The notes beneath the pieces are model-generated. The model was not told the DNA's origin. It did not search any database and saw only the letters and a list, made by a program, of their open reading frames with translations. From DAISWO01 sp036826295 (GTDB lineage Bacteria; Patescibacteriota; Saccharimonadia; Saccharimonadales; JAGQNJ01), in contig DAISWO010000001.1 in NCBI GenBank assembly GCA_036826295.1, positions 62,001 through 126,000 on the forward strand: a DNA stretch of 64,000 bases. Reading direction: 5' to 3'. Made by a program: the position numbers and the translations under genes. This document shows, piece by piece, positions 26,744 to 34,644 of the stretch (position 1 is the stretch's first letter; every line of letters starts with the position of its first letter).

Positions 26744-27244
26744 ATGAAAAAATCTAAATTGCTAAACATTTTTTTTAGCATTTTGCTCTTGCTAGGTATA
26801 GTTACACCTTTGTCTCTTGCTCTTCAAGCTAATAGCTTTGCTTTACGTGATGATACTCCAGTTGGCGATGGTGTTGACCCGACCGCAGAAGCTGCTGTTT
26901 CTGGGACTGCAGAAGACGTCTGTAAAGGCATAAAAGCCACTGGTGGCGATTGTGAGGTCAGCGAGGATGACACTACGGTGGGGGACATTATTGCCCTTGT
27001 TATTAACATTCTAAGCATATTAGTCGGGGTAGCGGCCGTGATCATGATAATAGTTAACGGCTTTAGATTTGTAATATCTAACGGAGACGCCACAGCAGTT
27101 GGTGCTGCAAAGAACGGCATTATATATGCGATTATTGGATTAGTGATAGTTGCAATGGCTCAGGTGATCGTAGTATTTGTAATAAATCGGGCCAATTCTG
27201 CTGGTGACACTCCGAAATCGGCTCTCCCGGGGCCTAAGACATAA
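26744..27244 (+). CDS. VirB2/TrbC-like pilin protein
   Basis: A 166-aa protein. I place the start at the ATG at 26744, which has AAGGA upstream and opens a clear signal peptide (LLNIFFSILLLLGIVTPLSL); a longer frame from 26651 overlaps the previous gene and is not credible. The mature N-terminus is acidic with two cysteines (VCKGIKATGGDCEV), then helix 1 (INILSILVGVAAVIMIIVN), the loop GFRFVISNGDATAVGAAKNG and helix 2 (IIYAIIGLVIVAMAQVIVVF). The C-terminal tail ends in PKSALPGPKT, longer than in its relatives. Confidence 0.82.
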   Translation: MKKSKLLNIFFSILLLLGIVTPLSLALQANSFALRDDTPVGDGVDPTAEAAVSGTAEDVCKGIKATGGDCEVSEDDTTVGDIIALVINILSILVGVAAVIMIIVNGFRFVISNGDATAVGAAKNGIIYAIIGLVIVAMAQVIVVFVINRANSAGDTPKSALPGPKT

Positions 27245-27331
27245 TGATTATGCTACCGACAGATAGGCTATTGCCCTATAACAATGCTTATGATAAATTT
27301 AAACTAACAACAAAAATAAGGAATAATAATA

Positions 27332-27766
27332 ATGAATAAAATTACAAAGAGAATAATCCTGACAGCTACAGCACTATTGGCAGTTATTATGCCAGCAGCA
27401 TTAGTGGTTACACCTGCCTTCGCACAAATTAGTGGCGTTAGTGGTGATGCAAATATTCAAGAAAGTTTATGTAAGGGTGGAAACCTAGATGTCACAGATG
27501 GTAATTGTAAAACCAATCCTGTGGAAGCTCAAGAAACAGTAAACGACATTATCGGTACGGTCATCAACATATTCTCGATAGTTGTCGGTGTTACTGCGGT
27601 TATTATGATCATTGTTGGTGGATTCCAGTACATAACGTCTGGTGGTGATAGCGGTAAGGTAACAACAGCTAAAAACACAATTTTGTTCGCCATTGTTGGT
27701 CTAGTGATTGTTGCGCTCGCTCAGGTTATAGTTAACTTCGTTCTATCAAAAGCAACAGACATTTAA
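27332..27766 (+). CDS. VirB2/TrbC-like pilin protein, last of six
   Basis: A 144-aa protein with signal peptide (ILTATALLAVIMPAALVVTPAFA), a mature N-terminus with two cysteines (LCKGGNLDVTDGNCKTNP), helix 1 (VINIFSIVVGVTAVIMIIVG), the loop GFQYITSGGDSGKVTTAKNT and helix 2 (ILFAIVGLVIVALAQVIVNF). An 87-base gap precedes it, with AAGGA before the ATG, and a strong terminator follows, so it may be expressed separately or more strongly and could be the major pilin. It is closest to the 26744 gene. Confidence 0.83.
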   Translation: MNKITKRIILTATALLAVIMPAALVVTPAFAQISGVSGDANIQESLCKGGNLDVTDGNCKTNPVEAQETVNDIIGTVINIFSIVVGVTAVIMIIVGGFQYITSGGDSGKVTTAKNTILFAIVGLVIVALAQVIVNFVLSKATDI

Positions 27767-27791
27767 TAGTTAGATACTAGATCATAAAAAA

Positions 27792-27827
27792 AGACCCGCC
27801 GCGTTTCGCCGGTGGGTCTAATTTTTT
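27792..27827 (+). terminator. Rho-independent terminator of the pilin operon
   Basis: AGACCCGCC at 27792-27800 pairs with GGTGGGTCT at 27811-27819 (one G-U), followed by ATTTTTT. It lies 26 bases after the last VirB2-like gene. Confidence 0.85.
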
Positions 27828-27966
27828 GTGGGTGTTTGTTTGTAAATATTGTAACGCTTTAAAAGTACGGGATACAAATTTTGATTCAATAGACGTCTGT
27901 TAATTGCCCCGTAGTGATTATTACCACACAGTAATTAAGTGAACTTGGAGTGAACTACAATTAAAA

Positions 27967-27990
27967 ATAGCGCCGATTATTGGCGCTATT
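27967..27990 (-). terminator. Terminator of the Hsp20 gene
   Basis: AATAGCGCC at 27967-27975 and GGCGCTATT at 27982-27990 form a perfect 9-bp stem with a 6-base loop. Read leftwards it continues with a T-run (TTTTTAA). It lies 27 bases past the hsp20 stop. Confidence 0.8.
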
Positions 27991-28016
27991 CAAGTGGAAG
28001 ATCCACATCCCAAGAT

Positions 28017-28511
28017 CTACATTACTTGGATTTTCTTGACCGTGTCTTGCTTGACCTTTGTGAATGAGATTGTTAGGACACCGTCTTTAAGAACAGCTTC
28101 TACGCCTTCTTCTTTGACCTGCACTGGTAAAGCGATACTTCTCGAGAATTCGCCCCAATAACACTCTTGGACAAAATAGTTAACTACATCATCTTCATTG
28201 CCTGCTGAAAGAGTGCCTCTGATGCTTAGTGTGTTATCTGATATATTTACGTCGAGATCGCCTTTGTTGACGCCCGCTGTACGAGCTTTAACTACTAGTT
28301 TTTCTTTGGTTTCGTACACATCAACGGCTAACTGACCTGGTACAACTGATTCTTCTTCGTCCCATTCTTCACCTGCAGCCTGTTGTGCGCCAGATGATGG
28401 CTCTGGGCTTTCGTTTTTGGCGGCTTCTACTACATCGTCGTCGCTCAAAAATGCGGCAGTCAACTCGTCTTCTATTAATAAATCCTCATCGTTTCGGCTT
28501 TTACGAGCCAT
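28017..28511 (-). CDS. Small heat-shock protein (Hsp20/alpha-crystallin)
   Basis: ATP-independent holdase. The N-terminal about 60 residues are acidic and disordered (DLLIEDELTAAFLSDDDVVE). The alpha-crystallin domain follows: LAVDVYETKEKLVVKARTAG, DLDVNISDNTLSIRG, YFVQECYWGEFSRSIALPVQ and AVLKDGVLTISFTK, which is the A-x-x-x-G-V-L motif of the family. The usual C-terminal I-x-I motif is represented only by KKIQVM. 164 aa. AGGGTAAC precedes the start. Single-gene unit with its own terminator. Confidence 0.93.
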   Translation of the reverse strand: MARKSRNDEDLLIEDELTAAFLSDDDVVEAAKNESPEPSSGAQQAAGEEWDEEESVVPGQLAVDVYETKEKLVVKARTAGVNKGDLDVNISDNTLSIRGTLSAGNEDDVVNYFVQECYWGEFSRSIALPVQVKEEGVEAVLKDGVLTISFTKVKQDTVKKIQVM

Positions 28512-28640
28512 GATTGTTACCCTCCACTAAATGTAATTGTTATGTTGGCACCTTTTTATTTCTTATGCAAGTATAGCGTATTATATAAGGTGTTAGCAAT
28601 GGCTTGAACACAAAAATTACAACGCAATTAAAACAACACT

Positions 28641-29309
28641 ATGAATCCGATTTACAAAATCATTAGCATCTTAACACCGTACGATTGCCTGTTTTGTGGT
28701 CGTGAGGGCCTACTGGTATGCAATAATTGCCGCCCCGACATAACCGATATGATTCCGAGTAGGTGTTTTTTGTGCAAATCAGCGACAAAGAATTACGATA
28801 CTTGCCTCAAATGCCAGAGTAAAACTCCTCTAAAAAGAGCTTTTATTGTCACTGCCTATAACGAGCACGTAAAACGATTAATCCACAAGATGAAGCTTGG
28901 CTCTGCCCGAGAAGTAGTTGATCTTATTGCTGGATATCTTGATGAGATGGCTCCGTATTATGACAATCCATTTGTTTGCTATGTGCCTACCACTCCTGCT
29001 CATGTGCGCCTACGAGGTTTTAATCATACAAAGCTAATTGCCAAGGAGTTCGCACGACTCCGCGGGTATGAATATCGAGAGTTGTTATCGAGGCATGATA
29101 GTGCTAAACAAGTAGGAGAGAGTCGAAAACAAAGAATGTCTCAGCTGAAAGGTGTCTTTATAGCATCTGATATCGAGGACCTAGCTAGACCAGTTTTATT
29201 AATTGACGACGTTACAACTACTGGAGCCACCATATCTGAGGCTACAAAAACGCTCAGAAAATCTGGAATAAAAAATGTTGAAGCGTTAATCTTTGCTCAG
29301 ACTATTTAA
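28641..29309 (+). CDS. comF: ComF-family phosphoribosyltransferase-like protein
   Basis: A 222-aa protein of the ComF/GntX family, linked to DNA uptake competence. The N-terminus has a four-pair cysteine zinc-ribbon (CLFC at 15-18, CNNC, CFLC and CLKC). The C-terminal phosphoribosyltransferase domain has PTTPAHVRLRGFNHTKLIAK and an intact PRPP loop LIDDVTTTGATISEA. The intact loop contrasts with the degenerate one in the PurF-like gene at 30381. The gene precedes a tRNA-Ser gene. Competence could fit an organism that must import nucleic acids, but that link is inference. Confidence 0.92.
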   Translation: MNPIYKIISILTPYDCLFCGREGLLVCNNCRPDITDMIPSRCFLCKSATKNYDTCLKCQSKTPLKRAFIVTAYNEHVKRLIHKMKLGSAREVVDLIAGYLDEMAPYYDNPFVCYVPTTPAHVRLRGFNHTKLIAKEFARLRGYEYRELLSRHDSAKQVGESRKQRMSQLKGVFIASDIEDLARPVLLIDDVTTTGATISEATKTLRKSGIKNVEALIFAQTI

Positions 29310-29334
29310 CCTAATACGTTAAAATGTTTATCAA

Positions 29335-29465
<131 letters not shown>

Positions 29466-29498
29466 GATAGAGTTCAAAGCCAACTGCTTGGCTTTGAA

Positions 29499-29675
29499 GG
29501 GATTCGAACAGTCGGAACGTAGTTTGCCGGTACTCGGCAAACCGTGAGACGAGCTCACGAGCAAATATATGAAGTAATTTGACTTGGGAGTCGTATATCC
29601 CTGTCCGTCCTTCCTGGCTGTCTTGTAAGTATGACCGGGAGCTCGGCCAGACAGGCAGGGCCACCCTCTCTGCCA
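29499..29675 (+). repeat. tRNA-linked structured repeat, Ser copy 1
   Basis: Starts with GGGATTCGAAC (reverse of the tRNA T-arm), continues through hairpins GTTTGCCG/CGGCAAAC, CGTGAG/CTCACG and CAAAT/ATTTG, reaches GTATATCCC at 29601, then a 59-base extra hairpin region, and ends with CCACCCTCTCTGCCA (29661-29675), a one-mismatch copy of the tRNA 3' end. The core differs at only a few bases from the copy at 38555, 9 kb away. Confidence 0.8.
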
Positions 29676-29780
29676 AGTAGTGTCTGATATGTGTATTGCG
29701 TCGAGTCGAATTGTTCACAGTCCAGCTATAAACATATGCGCTATAATACGAGACATTAATAAGAATAAAACGAGGTAACT

Positions 29781-30377
29781 ATGAACCCAAACAACGCTCA
29801 AAATAATCAACCACCTGCCCCAGTTAATCCGTCGCCTATTCCTGGTGATGGCAATGATCCATCTCAACCAGTAATGCCTCCACCTAATCAGTCACCTACT
29901 TCTGCTGGTGGCGGCAAAAAGAAGATGGTGATTATTATGGTTGTCGTGCTTGTGCTGCTGGCGGTGGCTGGCGCGTTGGTATTTTCGATGAGTGGCAATG
30001 ATGGCGATAAAGATGAGGCGCCCGCGAAGCCGTCGCAAAATCAAGAAGCTCCTGCACAAACTGATGCTACCGAACCTAGCACTGACACTACTACAGATTC
30101 TGACGCCCAATCTGGAGAAGTAGCAGTCAGCATTAGTAATTTTGTGTATACTCCGGGCACTCTAACGGTTAAAAAAGGCTCTACTGTAACTTGGACAAAC
30201 AATGATAGCGTTGCGCATACAGTTACATCTGATTCTGAGAGTCCAAAATCTGGATTAGATAGTGAGCTTTTTGGTAAAGGAGAAACATTCGAGTTTACGT
30301 TTAACGAAGTTGGCGTCTTTAAATATCACTGTGCCCCTCACCCTAGCATGACCGCCTCTGTAGAAGTCGTCGAATAG
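29781..30377 (+). CDS. Membrane-anchored cupredoxin (plastocyanin-like)
   Basis: A 198-aa protein: Pro/Asn-rich cytoplasmic N-terminus (about 45 residues), one membrane helix (MVIIMVVVLVLLAVAGALVF), a Gln/Thr/Asp-rich linker, then a blue-copper domain (about residues 112-198). The ligands are visible: His in VAHTVTSD, and Cys, His and Met in YHCAPHPSM, the plastocyanin/amicyanin order. It probably carries one type 1 copper outside the membrane and shuttles electrons or binds copper; the partner is unknown. GAGG lies upstream of the ATG and TATAAT near 29745. Converges on the PurF-like gene with 3 bases between them. Confidence 0.9.
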   Translation: MNPNNAQNNQPPAPVNPSPIPGDGNDPSQPVMPPPNQSPTSAGGGKKKMVIIMVVVLVLLAVAGALVFSMSGNDGDKDEAPAKPSQNQEAPAQTDATEPSTDTTTDSDAQSGEVAVSISNFVYTPGTLTVKKGSTVTWTNNDSVAHTVTSDSESPKSGLDSELFGKGETFEFTFNEVGVFKYHCAPHPSMTASVEVVE

Positions 30378-30380
30378 TCT

Positions 30381-31766
30381 TTACCCGATACTAACTTCTT
30401 GACCGCCATTTATACAATGTGTGCATATTGAGTCTGATGATCTGGTGTATGGCCTTACTGTCGACAGTAAACCTTCTAATGATAGATACTCTATAGAGGT
30501 TACGCCATCCAGGTCTAGAGCCATGCTTGCTTCGGCATGCTTGCCAAATTCACAACTATTGTCGTTTAATGGAGTACCAAAACGTAGATGGACTTCTTTG
30601 GCCCCAGCATCATTTGTTAGGTCGACTAATCGACGCACCGTTTCGCTGGTGCTCATACGGTTATCTACTATTACTATTACTTTATCTCGAACACTTTCGG
30701 GATCAGCCAAGTTGTAGTTAGAGCCAACGCGGATAATATGACCCTCTCTATCCGTTGGTCTAGGGGTGCCCCCGTGATATCTATTTTTTATTACTAAACC
30801 ACTATATGGCACGTCAATCGCGTTTGCGTATTCTAGACCAATCGGTACGCCTCTTTCAGGGACGCCTAATACTAGTTGGGCGCCTTTTACGGGCGCTTCC
30901 TCGGCAAGCTTTGCGCCAACTTCTTGTCTGACTGTATTAATCTCGACTCTATTACTAGTTCGGCTGAAATCTAGTGCGTAATCTGTAAATTCGCGCACAC
31001 ATACCCGCCCGACAACATTGCCGACACTACTCCGAAGGCCATTATTATCAACAACTATCGTTTCGCCAGGCAAGAATAGTTTTTGGTTGCCAGTTTGCCA
31101 CAGATCTAAGGCACCCGTTTCTGTAGCAACATAAATTGTTCCGTTTTCGTCTTCACCGCGAACCAGAGGCTGTAAACCATTTCCCATGCCAGCAATCAGC
31201 TGGCCTTCGGTTATTAGACCGTAAGAATATGGACTGTCGCTAAAAAGCGGAAGCAATTCAGTCAGTGAATCTTCTATTGTTTGATCTTCTCTATCTGCAA
31301 AGTCTCCAATCAGTCTTGCCATAAATGCAGCGTTTGTGGGTAATCCGGCGTTTCGATAATCAAAGCCCAAGTCTTTCGACACCCCTAAGATATTATTAAA
31401 GTGACCGTTAGCTGCGAAGGCAAAATCGCGATGTTCGCCACTATGAAACACCGGTTGGATATACGGTTCGCTAGCTTGGCTGGGGATATTTTCTGAGCGA
31501 ACATGACCTAGTGCGATTCTTGATTCGGATCCTGTCTGAAAAGAACGTCCCAGATCACTTACGTGCCCGAGGCTGTGAATAATTGGGATAGTTCGGCCAT
31601 CTGTTCTCGCAATACCCGATGCTAGTACTCCTCGTGGTTGCTCAGCTTGAAGCATCGTGAACACTTTGTCTCCTGCAACGTCATCGGGATTAAATGAATA
31701 TACAGCCGCGAGTCCACCAACTGTATGATGTTCGTACCCGTTGGTGCTAGCCAATACTTCCGCCAT
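30381..31766 (-). CDS. Degenerate PurF-like protein (amidotransferase + PRTase fold)
   Basis: A 461-aa protein with the two-domain layout of amidophosphoribosyltransferase: an N-terminal Ntn-glutaminase-like part (VGGLAAVYSF, IALGHVRSEN, FAANGHFNNI, YSYGLI) and a C-terminal PRTase-like part (GVPERGVPIGLEYANAIDVP, LVIKNRYHGGTPRPTDREG). Two catalytic features are missing. There is no cysteine after the initiator Met (start MAEVLAST), so no Ntn nucleophile. The PRPP loop, normally hhDDSxxxGTT-like, reads VIVDNRMSTSETV. I start at 31766, where the fold begins; a start at 31799 would add 11 hydrophobic residues and still no Cys. Probably a regulatory or repurposed paralogue rather than a purine enzyme. 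Confidence 0.8.
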   Translation of the reverse strand: MAEVLASTNGYEHHTVGGLAAVYSFNPDDVAGDKVFTMLQAEQPRGVLASGIARTDGRTIPIIHSLGHVSDLGRSFQTGSESRIALGHVRSENIPSQASEPYIQPVFHSGEHRDFAFAANGHFNNILGVSKDLGFDYRNAGLPTNAAFMARLIGDFADREDQTIEDSLTELLPLFSDSPYSYGLITEGQLIAGMGNGLQPLVRGEDENGTIYVATETGALDLWQTGNQKLFLPGETIVVDNNGLRSSVGNVVGRVCVREFTDYALDFSRTSNRVEINTVRQEVGAKLAEEAPVKGAQLVLGVPERGVPIGLEYANAIDVPYSGLVIKNRYHGGTPRPTDREGHIIRVGSNYNLADPESVRDKVIVIVDNRMSTSETVRRLVDLTNDAGAKEVHLRFGTPLNDNSCEFGKHAEASMALDLDGVTSIEYLSLEGLLSTVRPYTRSSDSICTHCINGGQEVSIG

Positions 31767-31898
31767 ATATACCAGTATATCAAGAATGTGATAAATCAAC
31801 CTTGTGCTTTGAAGGCGTAAAGAGGAAAAAGTAACATTTTAAGTGACTAAATATAGTCAACGGAGTCAATTTATGTTAGGATTACCTCTGTTGCATGA

Positions 31899-32080
31899 GC
31901 ACCCGTAGCATGAGAGTGATAGAGCGCATCCTTGCGGAGGATGAGGCCAGAGGCGAGAACAGCCCGATGGCTGTTCGCAGAGTCGGAAGCTTGGCGCAAA
32001 TAATGCCCAATCTGAGACGGGGTCGCAGAATTTGTTCAACAAACAAATATCTGTGACAGAATCCTGATTCGAACCTTCAC
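31899..32080 (+). pseudogene. tRNA-Arg pseudogene fused to the structured repeat
   Basis: 31899-31953 repeats the tRNA-Arg(GCG) sequence from acceptor to the first T-stem strand (acceptor strand changed by one base, D-arm altered, anticodon arm identical). After CCAGAGG it switches to the structured domain: hairpin GAACAGCC/GGCTGTTC at 31956-31976, AGTCGGA, a TTGGCG/TGCCCAA stem and GAGACGGGGTCG (a 12-mer shared with the copy at 38866), ending near AATCCTGATTCGAACC. It cannot fold as a normal tRNA. Confidence 0.7.
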
Positions 32081-32100
32081 ATGATAAACTTTGCAATTAA

Positions 32101-32177
32101 GTACCCGTAGCTCAGCTGGATAGAGCGCATCCTTGCGGAGGATGAGGCCAGAGGTTCGAATCCTCTCGGGTACACCA
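32101..32177 (+). tRNA. tRNA-Arg (GCG)
   Basis: Acceptor GTACCCG/CGGGTAC, D-arm GCTCAGCTGGATAGAGC, anticodon stem CATCC/GGATG with loop TTGCGGA giving anticodon GCG, T-arm AGAGGTTCGAATCCTCT and encoded ACCA end. An imperfect hairpin (GAAGGAT/ATCCTTC) followed by TTTTT at 32177-32218 comes straight after it. Confidence 0.93.
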
Positions 32178-32224
32178 TCCTTCGTCGCTGACTTTTCTGT
32201 CAGCTATGAAGGATTTTTGCTTTT

Positions 32225-32341
32225 AGAGGATTCGAACCGATAGGCGAAAACAGTTGGGAACTGTTTGAGTTTTACATATTTCCAGCGAAATGCTTTAGCT
32301 CTTGAGCGGATAACATAATTCGAATCCTCTCGGGTACACCA
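32225..32341 (+). repeat. tRNA-linked structured repeat, Arg copy A
   Basis: Begins AGAGGATTCGAACC and ends ATTCGAATCCTCTCGGGTACACCA-equivalent (32318-32341), a perfect copy of the last 23 bases of tRNA-Arg including CCA. AGAGG/CCTCT can form the T-stem, so the unit reads as T-stem plus acceptor 3' strand with the 7-base T-loop replaced by about 95 bases, including hairpin AAACAGTT/AACTGTTT. A terminator-like hairpin with T-run (TGGTTGG/CCAACCA, 32341-32386) follows. Confidence 0.8.
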
Positions 32342-32392
32342 ATGGTTGGTTGATGACATTCGTGTCGTCCGCCAACCATTTTTTTATTTAGA

Positions 32393-32519
32393 AGAGGATT
32401 CGAAACTTGGTCGCGAACAGCCAGTTGGCTGTTCGCGTTTTACATACTTGTCGTTATGCGCAATTGCTTTAGCAATTTTGTCGCTAGCGGATGATAAAGG
32501 AATCCTCTCGGGTACACCA
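32393..32519 (+). repeat. tRNA-linked structured repeat, Arg copy B
   Basis: Same plan as copy A: AGAGGATTCGAAA at 32393, hairpin CGCGAACAGCCA/TGGCTGTTCGCG (12 bp, perfect), TTTTACATA shared with copy A, hairpin ATTGC/GCAAT, AGCGGAT, and a tRNA-Arg 3' end AATCCTCTCGGGTACACCA at 32501-32519. With the real tRNA this makes three successive copies of that 3' end. Confidence 0.8.
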
Positions 32520-32543
32520 ATTCGAGAATCAATCGAGAAGCTT

Positions 32544-33509
32544 TTAAAATAAACTTGGCTCGGGTTCTATCAAAGATACATCGCCAACCGATCTAGCAAG
32601 ATCATGCCGTGCCTTGGGTCGTGGCGTTATCTTTACGGGAACTTTTTCGATAAAAGATAGTCGGCCTTGAGCACGCGACCGTTGTCCTTTTTTAACGAAA
32701 ACTACATCCCATTTCTCAGATTTATCTATGCAATAAGTACATCTGGCGCAAGCTCCGCCTTGTTCGCTAATAACGGGTAGTTTTCGCTCCCCATTATCTC
32801 GACGCATATTTTCTGGGCAGGCTAAATCTTTGTAACCTTCTTTCCTTCCAAGCTGATCGATTAAGGCTTCAGCGTCTTCGTAGTAATCTACGAGATATGC
32901 TACGCGTACATCCGGATAGTCTGGCAACACTTTCTCAGCTTGATCGACGTTTTGAAAGTCCACACTTAAAAATAGGTCAAGATTATCTAGCCCAGATAAG
33001 ATTGGCACTACGTTTGTGTCGGGTCCGAAAGACCTGGTATATGTCCAAAATTTTTTATCAGGGTTTGCCACAATAGTATTACGCCACGCAGTGGCGTAAA
33101 CTGTGTCGTAAAAGTCACCACTCCAGTGGATTCGAATCCGACGTTCATCCTCGGGAATTCTCAGCTTGTCGGCCTGGGCTCCATAACCGTCAACCATTGT
33201 CATTATCCTGGCCGTCTTCTCCTCCACGGTCCCTGCCTCATTTAAGACATCTAAATTTCGTTGTAACTTAATTGCTGTGGCTGTTCGGTACTCACTCTCT
33301 ATGGCGTAACAGTCATCTTCGCAATATGGCGTTCTGCCTGGACAGGTATCAACTGATGGTATACCAAAACCATTCTCTTCAATTGCTACAAAATATTCAC
33401 CTTCTGGGCGCACAGAATTTGGTCCAGCAATACAAAGTCTCGCAACCGAAGTTAATTTTTCGACTCTGCTTAGTTCAAGCCCTATAGGGTTTATTATCTC
33501 CGGCGTCAT
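32544..33509 (-). CDS. Cysteine-rich protein resembling phage GP88 family
   Basis: A 321-aa protein with two cysteine clusters: TCPGRTPYCEDDCYAIES (about residues 54-72) and ACARCTYCIDKSEKWDVVF near residue 265, plus a lone CPENMRR. The central RIRIHWSGDFYDTVYATAWR and KKFWTYTRSFG recall the actinobacteriophage GP88/DUF-type proteins, whose function is unknown. The cysteines could bind zinc or an iron-sulfur cluster; no CxxxCxxC radical-SAM motif is present. A phage-type gene next to the tRNA-Arg repeat array would fit past integration there. The family name is from memory of the motif and is moderately sure. Confidence 0.55.
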   Translation of the reverse strand: MTPEIINPIGLELSRVEKLTSVARLCIAGPNSVRPEGEYFVAIEENGFGIPSVDTCPGRTPYCEDDCYAIESEYRTATAIKLQRNLDVLNEAGTVEEKTARIMTMVDGYGAQADKLRIPEDERRIRIHWSGDFYDTVYATAWRNTIVANPDKKFWTYTRSFGPDTNVVPILSGLDNLDLFLSVDFQNVDQAEKVLPDYPDVRVAYLVDYYEDAEALIDQLGRKEGYKDLACPENMRRDNGERKLPVISEQGGACARCTYCIDKSEKWDVVFVKKGQRSRAQGRLSFIEKVPVKITPRPKARHDLARSVGDVSLIEPEPSLF

Positions 33510-33654
33510 GTAGTATCAATCTAACATATTTTTTTATTCTTTCAAGGTGACCTGTTTTGTCCTCTACAAAAGAAGTTTATGCTTATTATTGTTTATAAGC
33601 CTACACCCCTCTATAATTAGTTATTATTAAATAAAAGGAAAAAGTATAGACACG

Positions 33655-34338
33655 ATGACAAGAATTAATCAAAAAGGTTTTGGACTAGTTGAGATTATCT
33701 TGCTAATTACTATTGTGGTTTCTTTAGGGCTAATTGGATATTACGTCTATAGCAATGCGCAAATGGACGATAAAACAAATCAGACTATCAATAACGCAGA
33801 TGCTTCAAGCCCCCAGATCACTGAATATGTAAACAAAGAATTCGGCTTTAAGTTTAGCTATCCAATGCCTAGTGAGGGTGAAGCTCCAGCGGTTTACGAT
33901 ACAACTTCTGATGTGGGCCCTCTTTCTGGCAAGTCTTACAGCATTAGTCTTGATCCAAAATTCTCCGGTGGTTTTGTGACGAATAACTTTGCAATGGCGC
34001 CCGATAAAGTCGACGAAATGCCACTAGGCTTTAGCGTCTATGATGGCTGTAAACCCGATGATACCGTCCTCAATCAAGTTGTGCTGTATAAATCTAAAGA
34101 GGTTTGTGTGGTCATAAATGCTTCTAAAGAATTAGCACCTGGATCAGATAAAAAATCACTTTACGCCACTATGACTATTCAAAAAAAGTTTACAAATAAT
34201 AGCCAAATTGCCGGTCTAGAGTTTGTCAGGGCACCAATGGCAATAAAGACCTCGAGTGAATCCAATCTTGAAGCAGCCTATGGCGGGACCATGAATGATG
34301 ATACCGTTTCGTTTGCAAAATCAATCCAAGAGCTGTAA
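33655..34338 (+). CDS. Type IV prepilin-like protein (class III signal)
   Basis: A 227-aa protein with a textbook prepilin leader: MTRINQKG, then FGLVEIILLITIVVSLGLIG, with cleavage expected between Gly8 and Phe9 and Glu at mature position 5. The mature domain is hydrophilic with two cysteines (DGCKPDD and KEVCVVI) that could form a C-terminal disulfide loop. No prepilin peptidase, PilB, PilC or other pilus gene is in the window, so the assembly system must be elsewhere. Type IV pili would act in attachment, motility or DNA uptake together with ComF. Confidence 0.82.
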   Translation: MTRINQKGFGLVEIILLITIVVSLGLIGYYVYSNAQMDDKTNQTINNADASSPQITEYVNKEFGFKFSYPMPSEGEAPAVYDTTSDVGPLSGKSYSISLDPKFSGGFVTNNFAMAPDKVDEMPLGFSVYDGCKPDDTVLNQVVLYKSKEVCVVINASKELAPGSDKKSLYATMTIQKKFTNNSQIAGLEFVRAPMAIKTSSESNLEAAYGGTMNDDTVSFAKSIQEL

Positions 34339-34415
34339 TCTCCCGTATTCAATCCGTCTGTATACAATGAGCGTATAATAAAAAGTAGGTTATTAACGAG
34401 GAAGGACAGCACACT

Positions 34416-34613
34416 ATGGAGTTAAATTTACTAGGATTTACGATCAGCACAATTTGGGCGGTATTTATATTGATTATTTGGATTGGTCTAGCTTTTTGGC
34501 CGGCCAGAGTAGCTGGGCGCAAAGGACATAGCTTTTTAGGCTACTTTATCTTTAGTGTATTCTTCTTTCCGCTCGCACTATTGGTTGCCTATCTCGCGCC
34601 GGATCGACTTTAA
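34416..34613 (+). CDS. Small membrane protein, 65 aa
   Basis: Two predicted membrane helices (IWAVFILIIWIGLAFWP and FLGYFIFSVFFFPLALLVAY) joined by a short basic loop (RVAGRKGHS). GAGGAAGGA precedes the start by about 9 bases. The layout is common among small proteins annotated as 'phospholipase D nuclease N-terminal'-like or DUF-type membrane proteins, but I do not recognise it with certainty. Located between the prepilin and a rhodanese gene; no operon is implied. Confidence 0.6.
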   Translation: MELNLLGFTISTIWAVFILIIWIGLAFWPARVAGRKGHSFLGYFIFSVFFFPLALLVAYLAPDRL

Positions 34614-34644
34614 ATTCATTTTGATATAGGTATACTAGATAATC

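Noticed and set aside
31866..32096. Leftward 76-codon frame over the tRNA-Arg pseudogene
   Set aside because: It reads the complement of a tRNA-like sequence and structured repeats; no ribosome site or protein-like composition.
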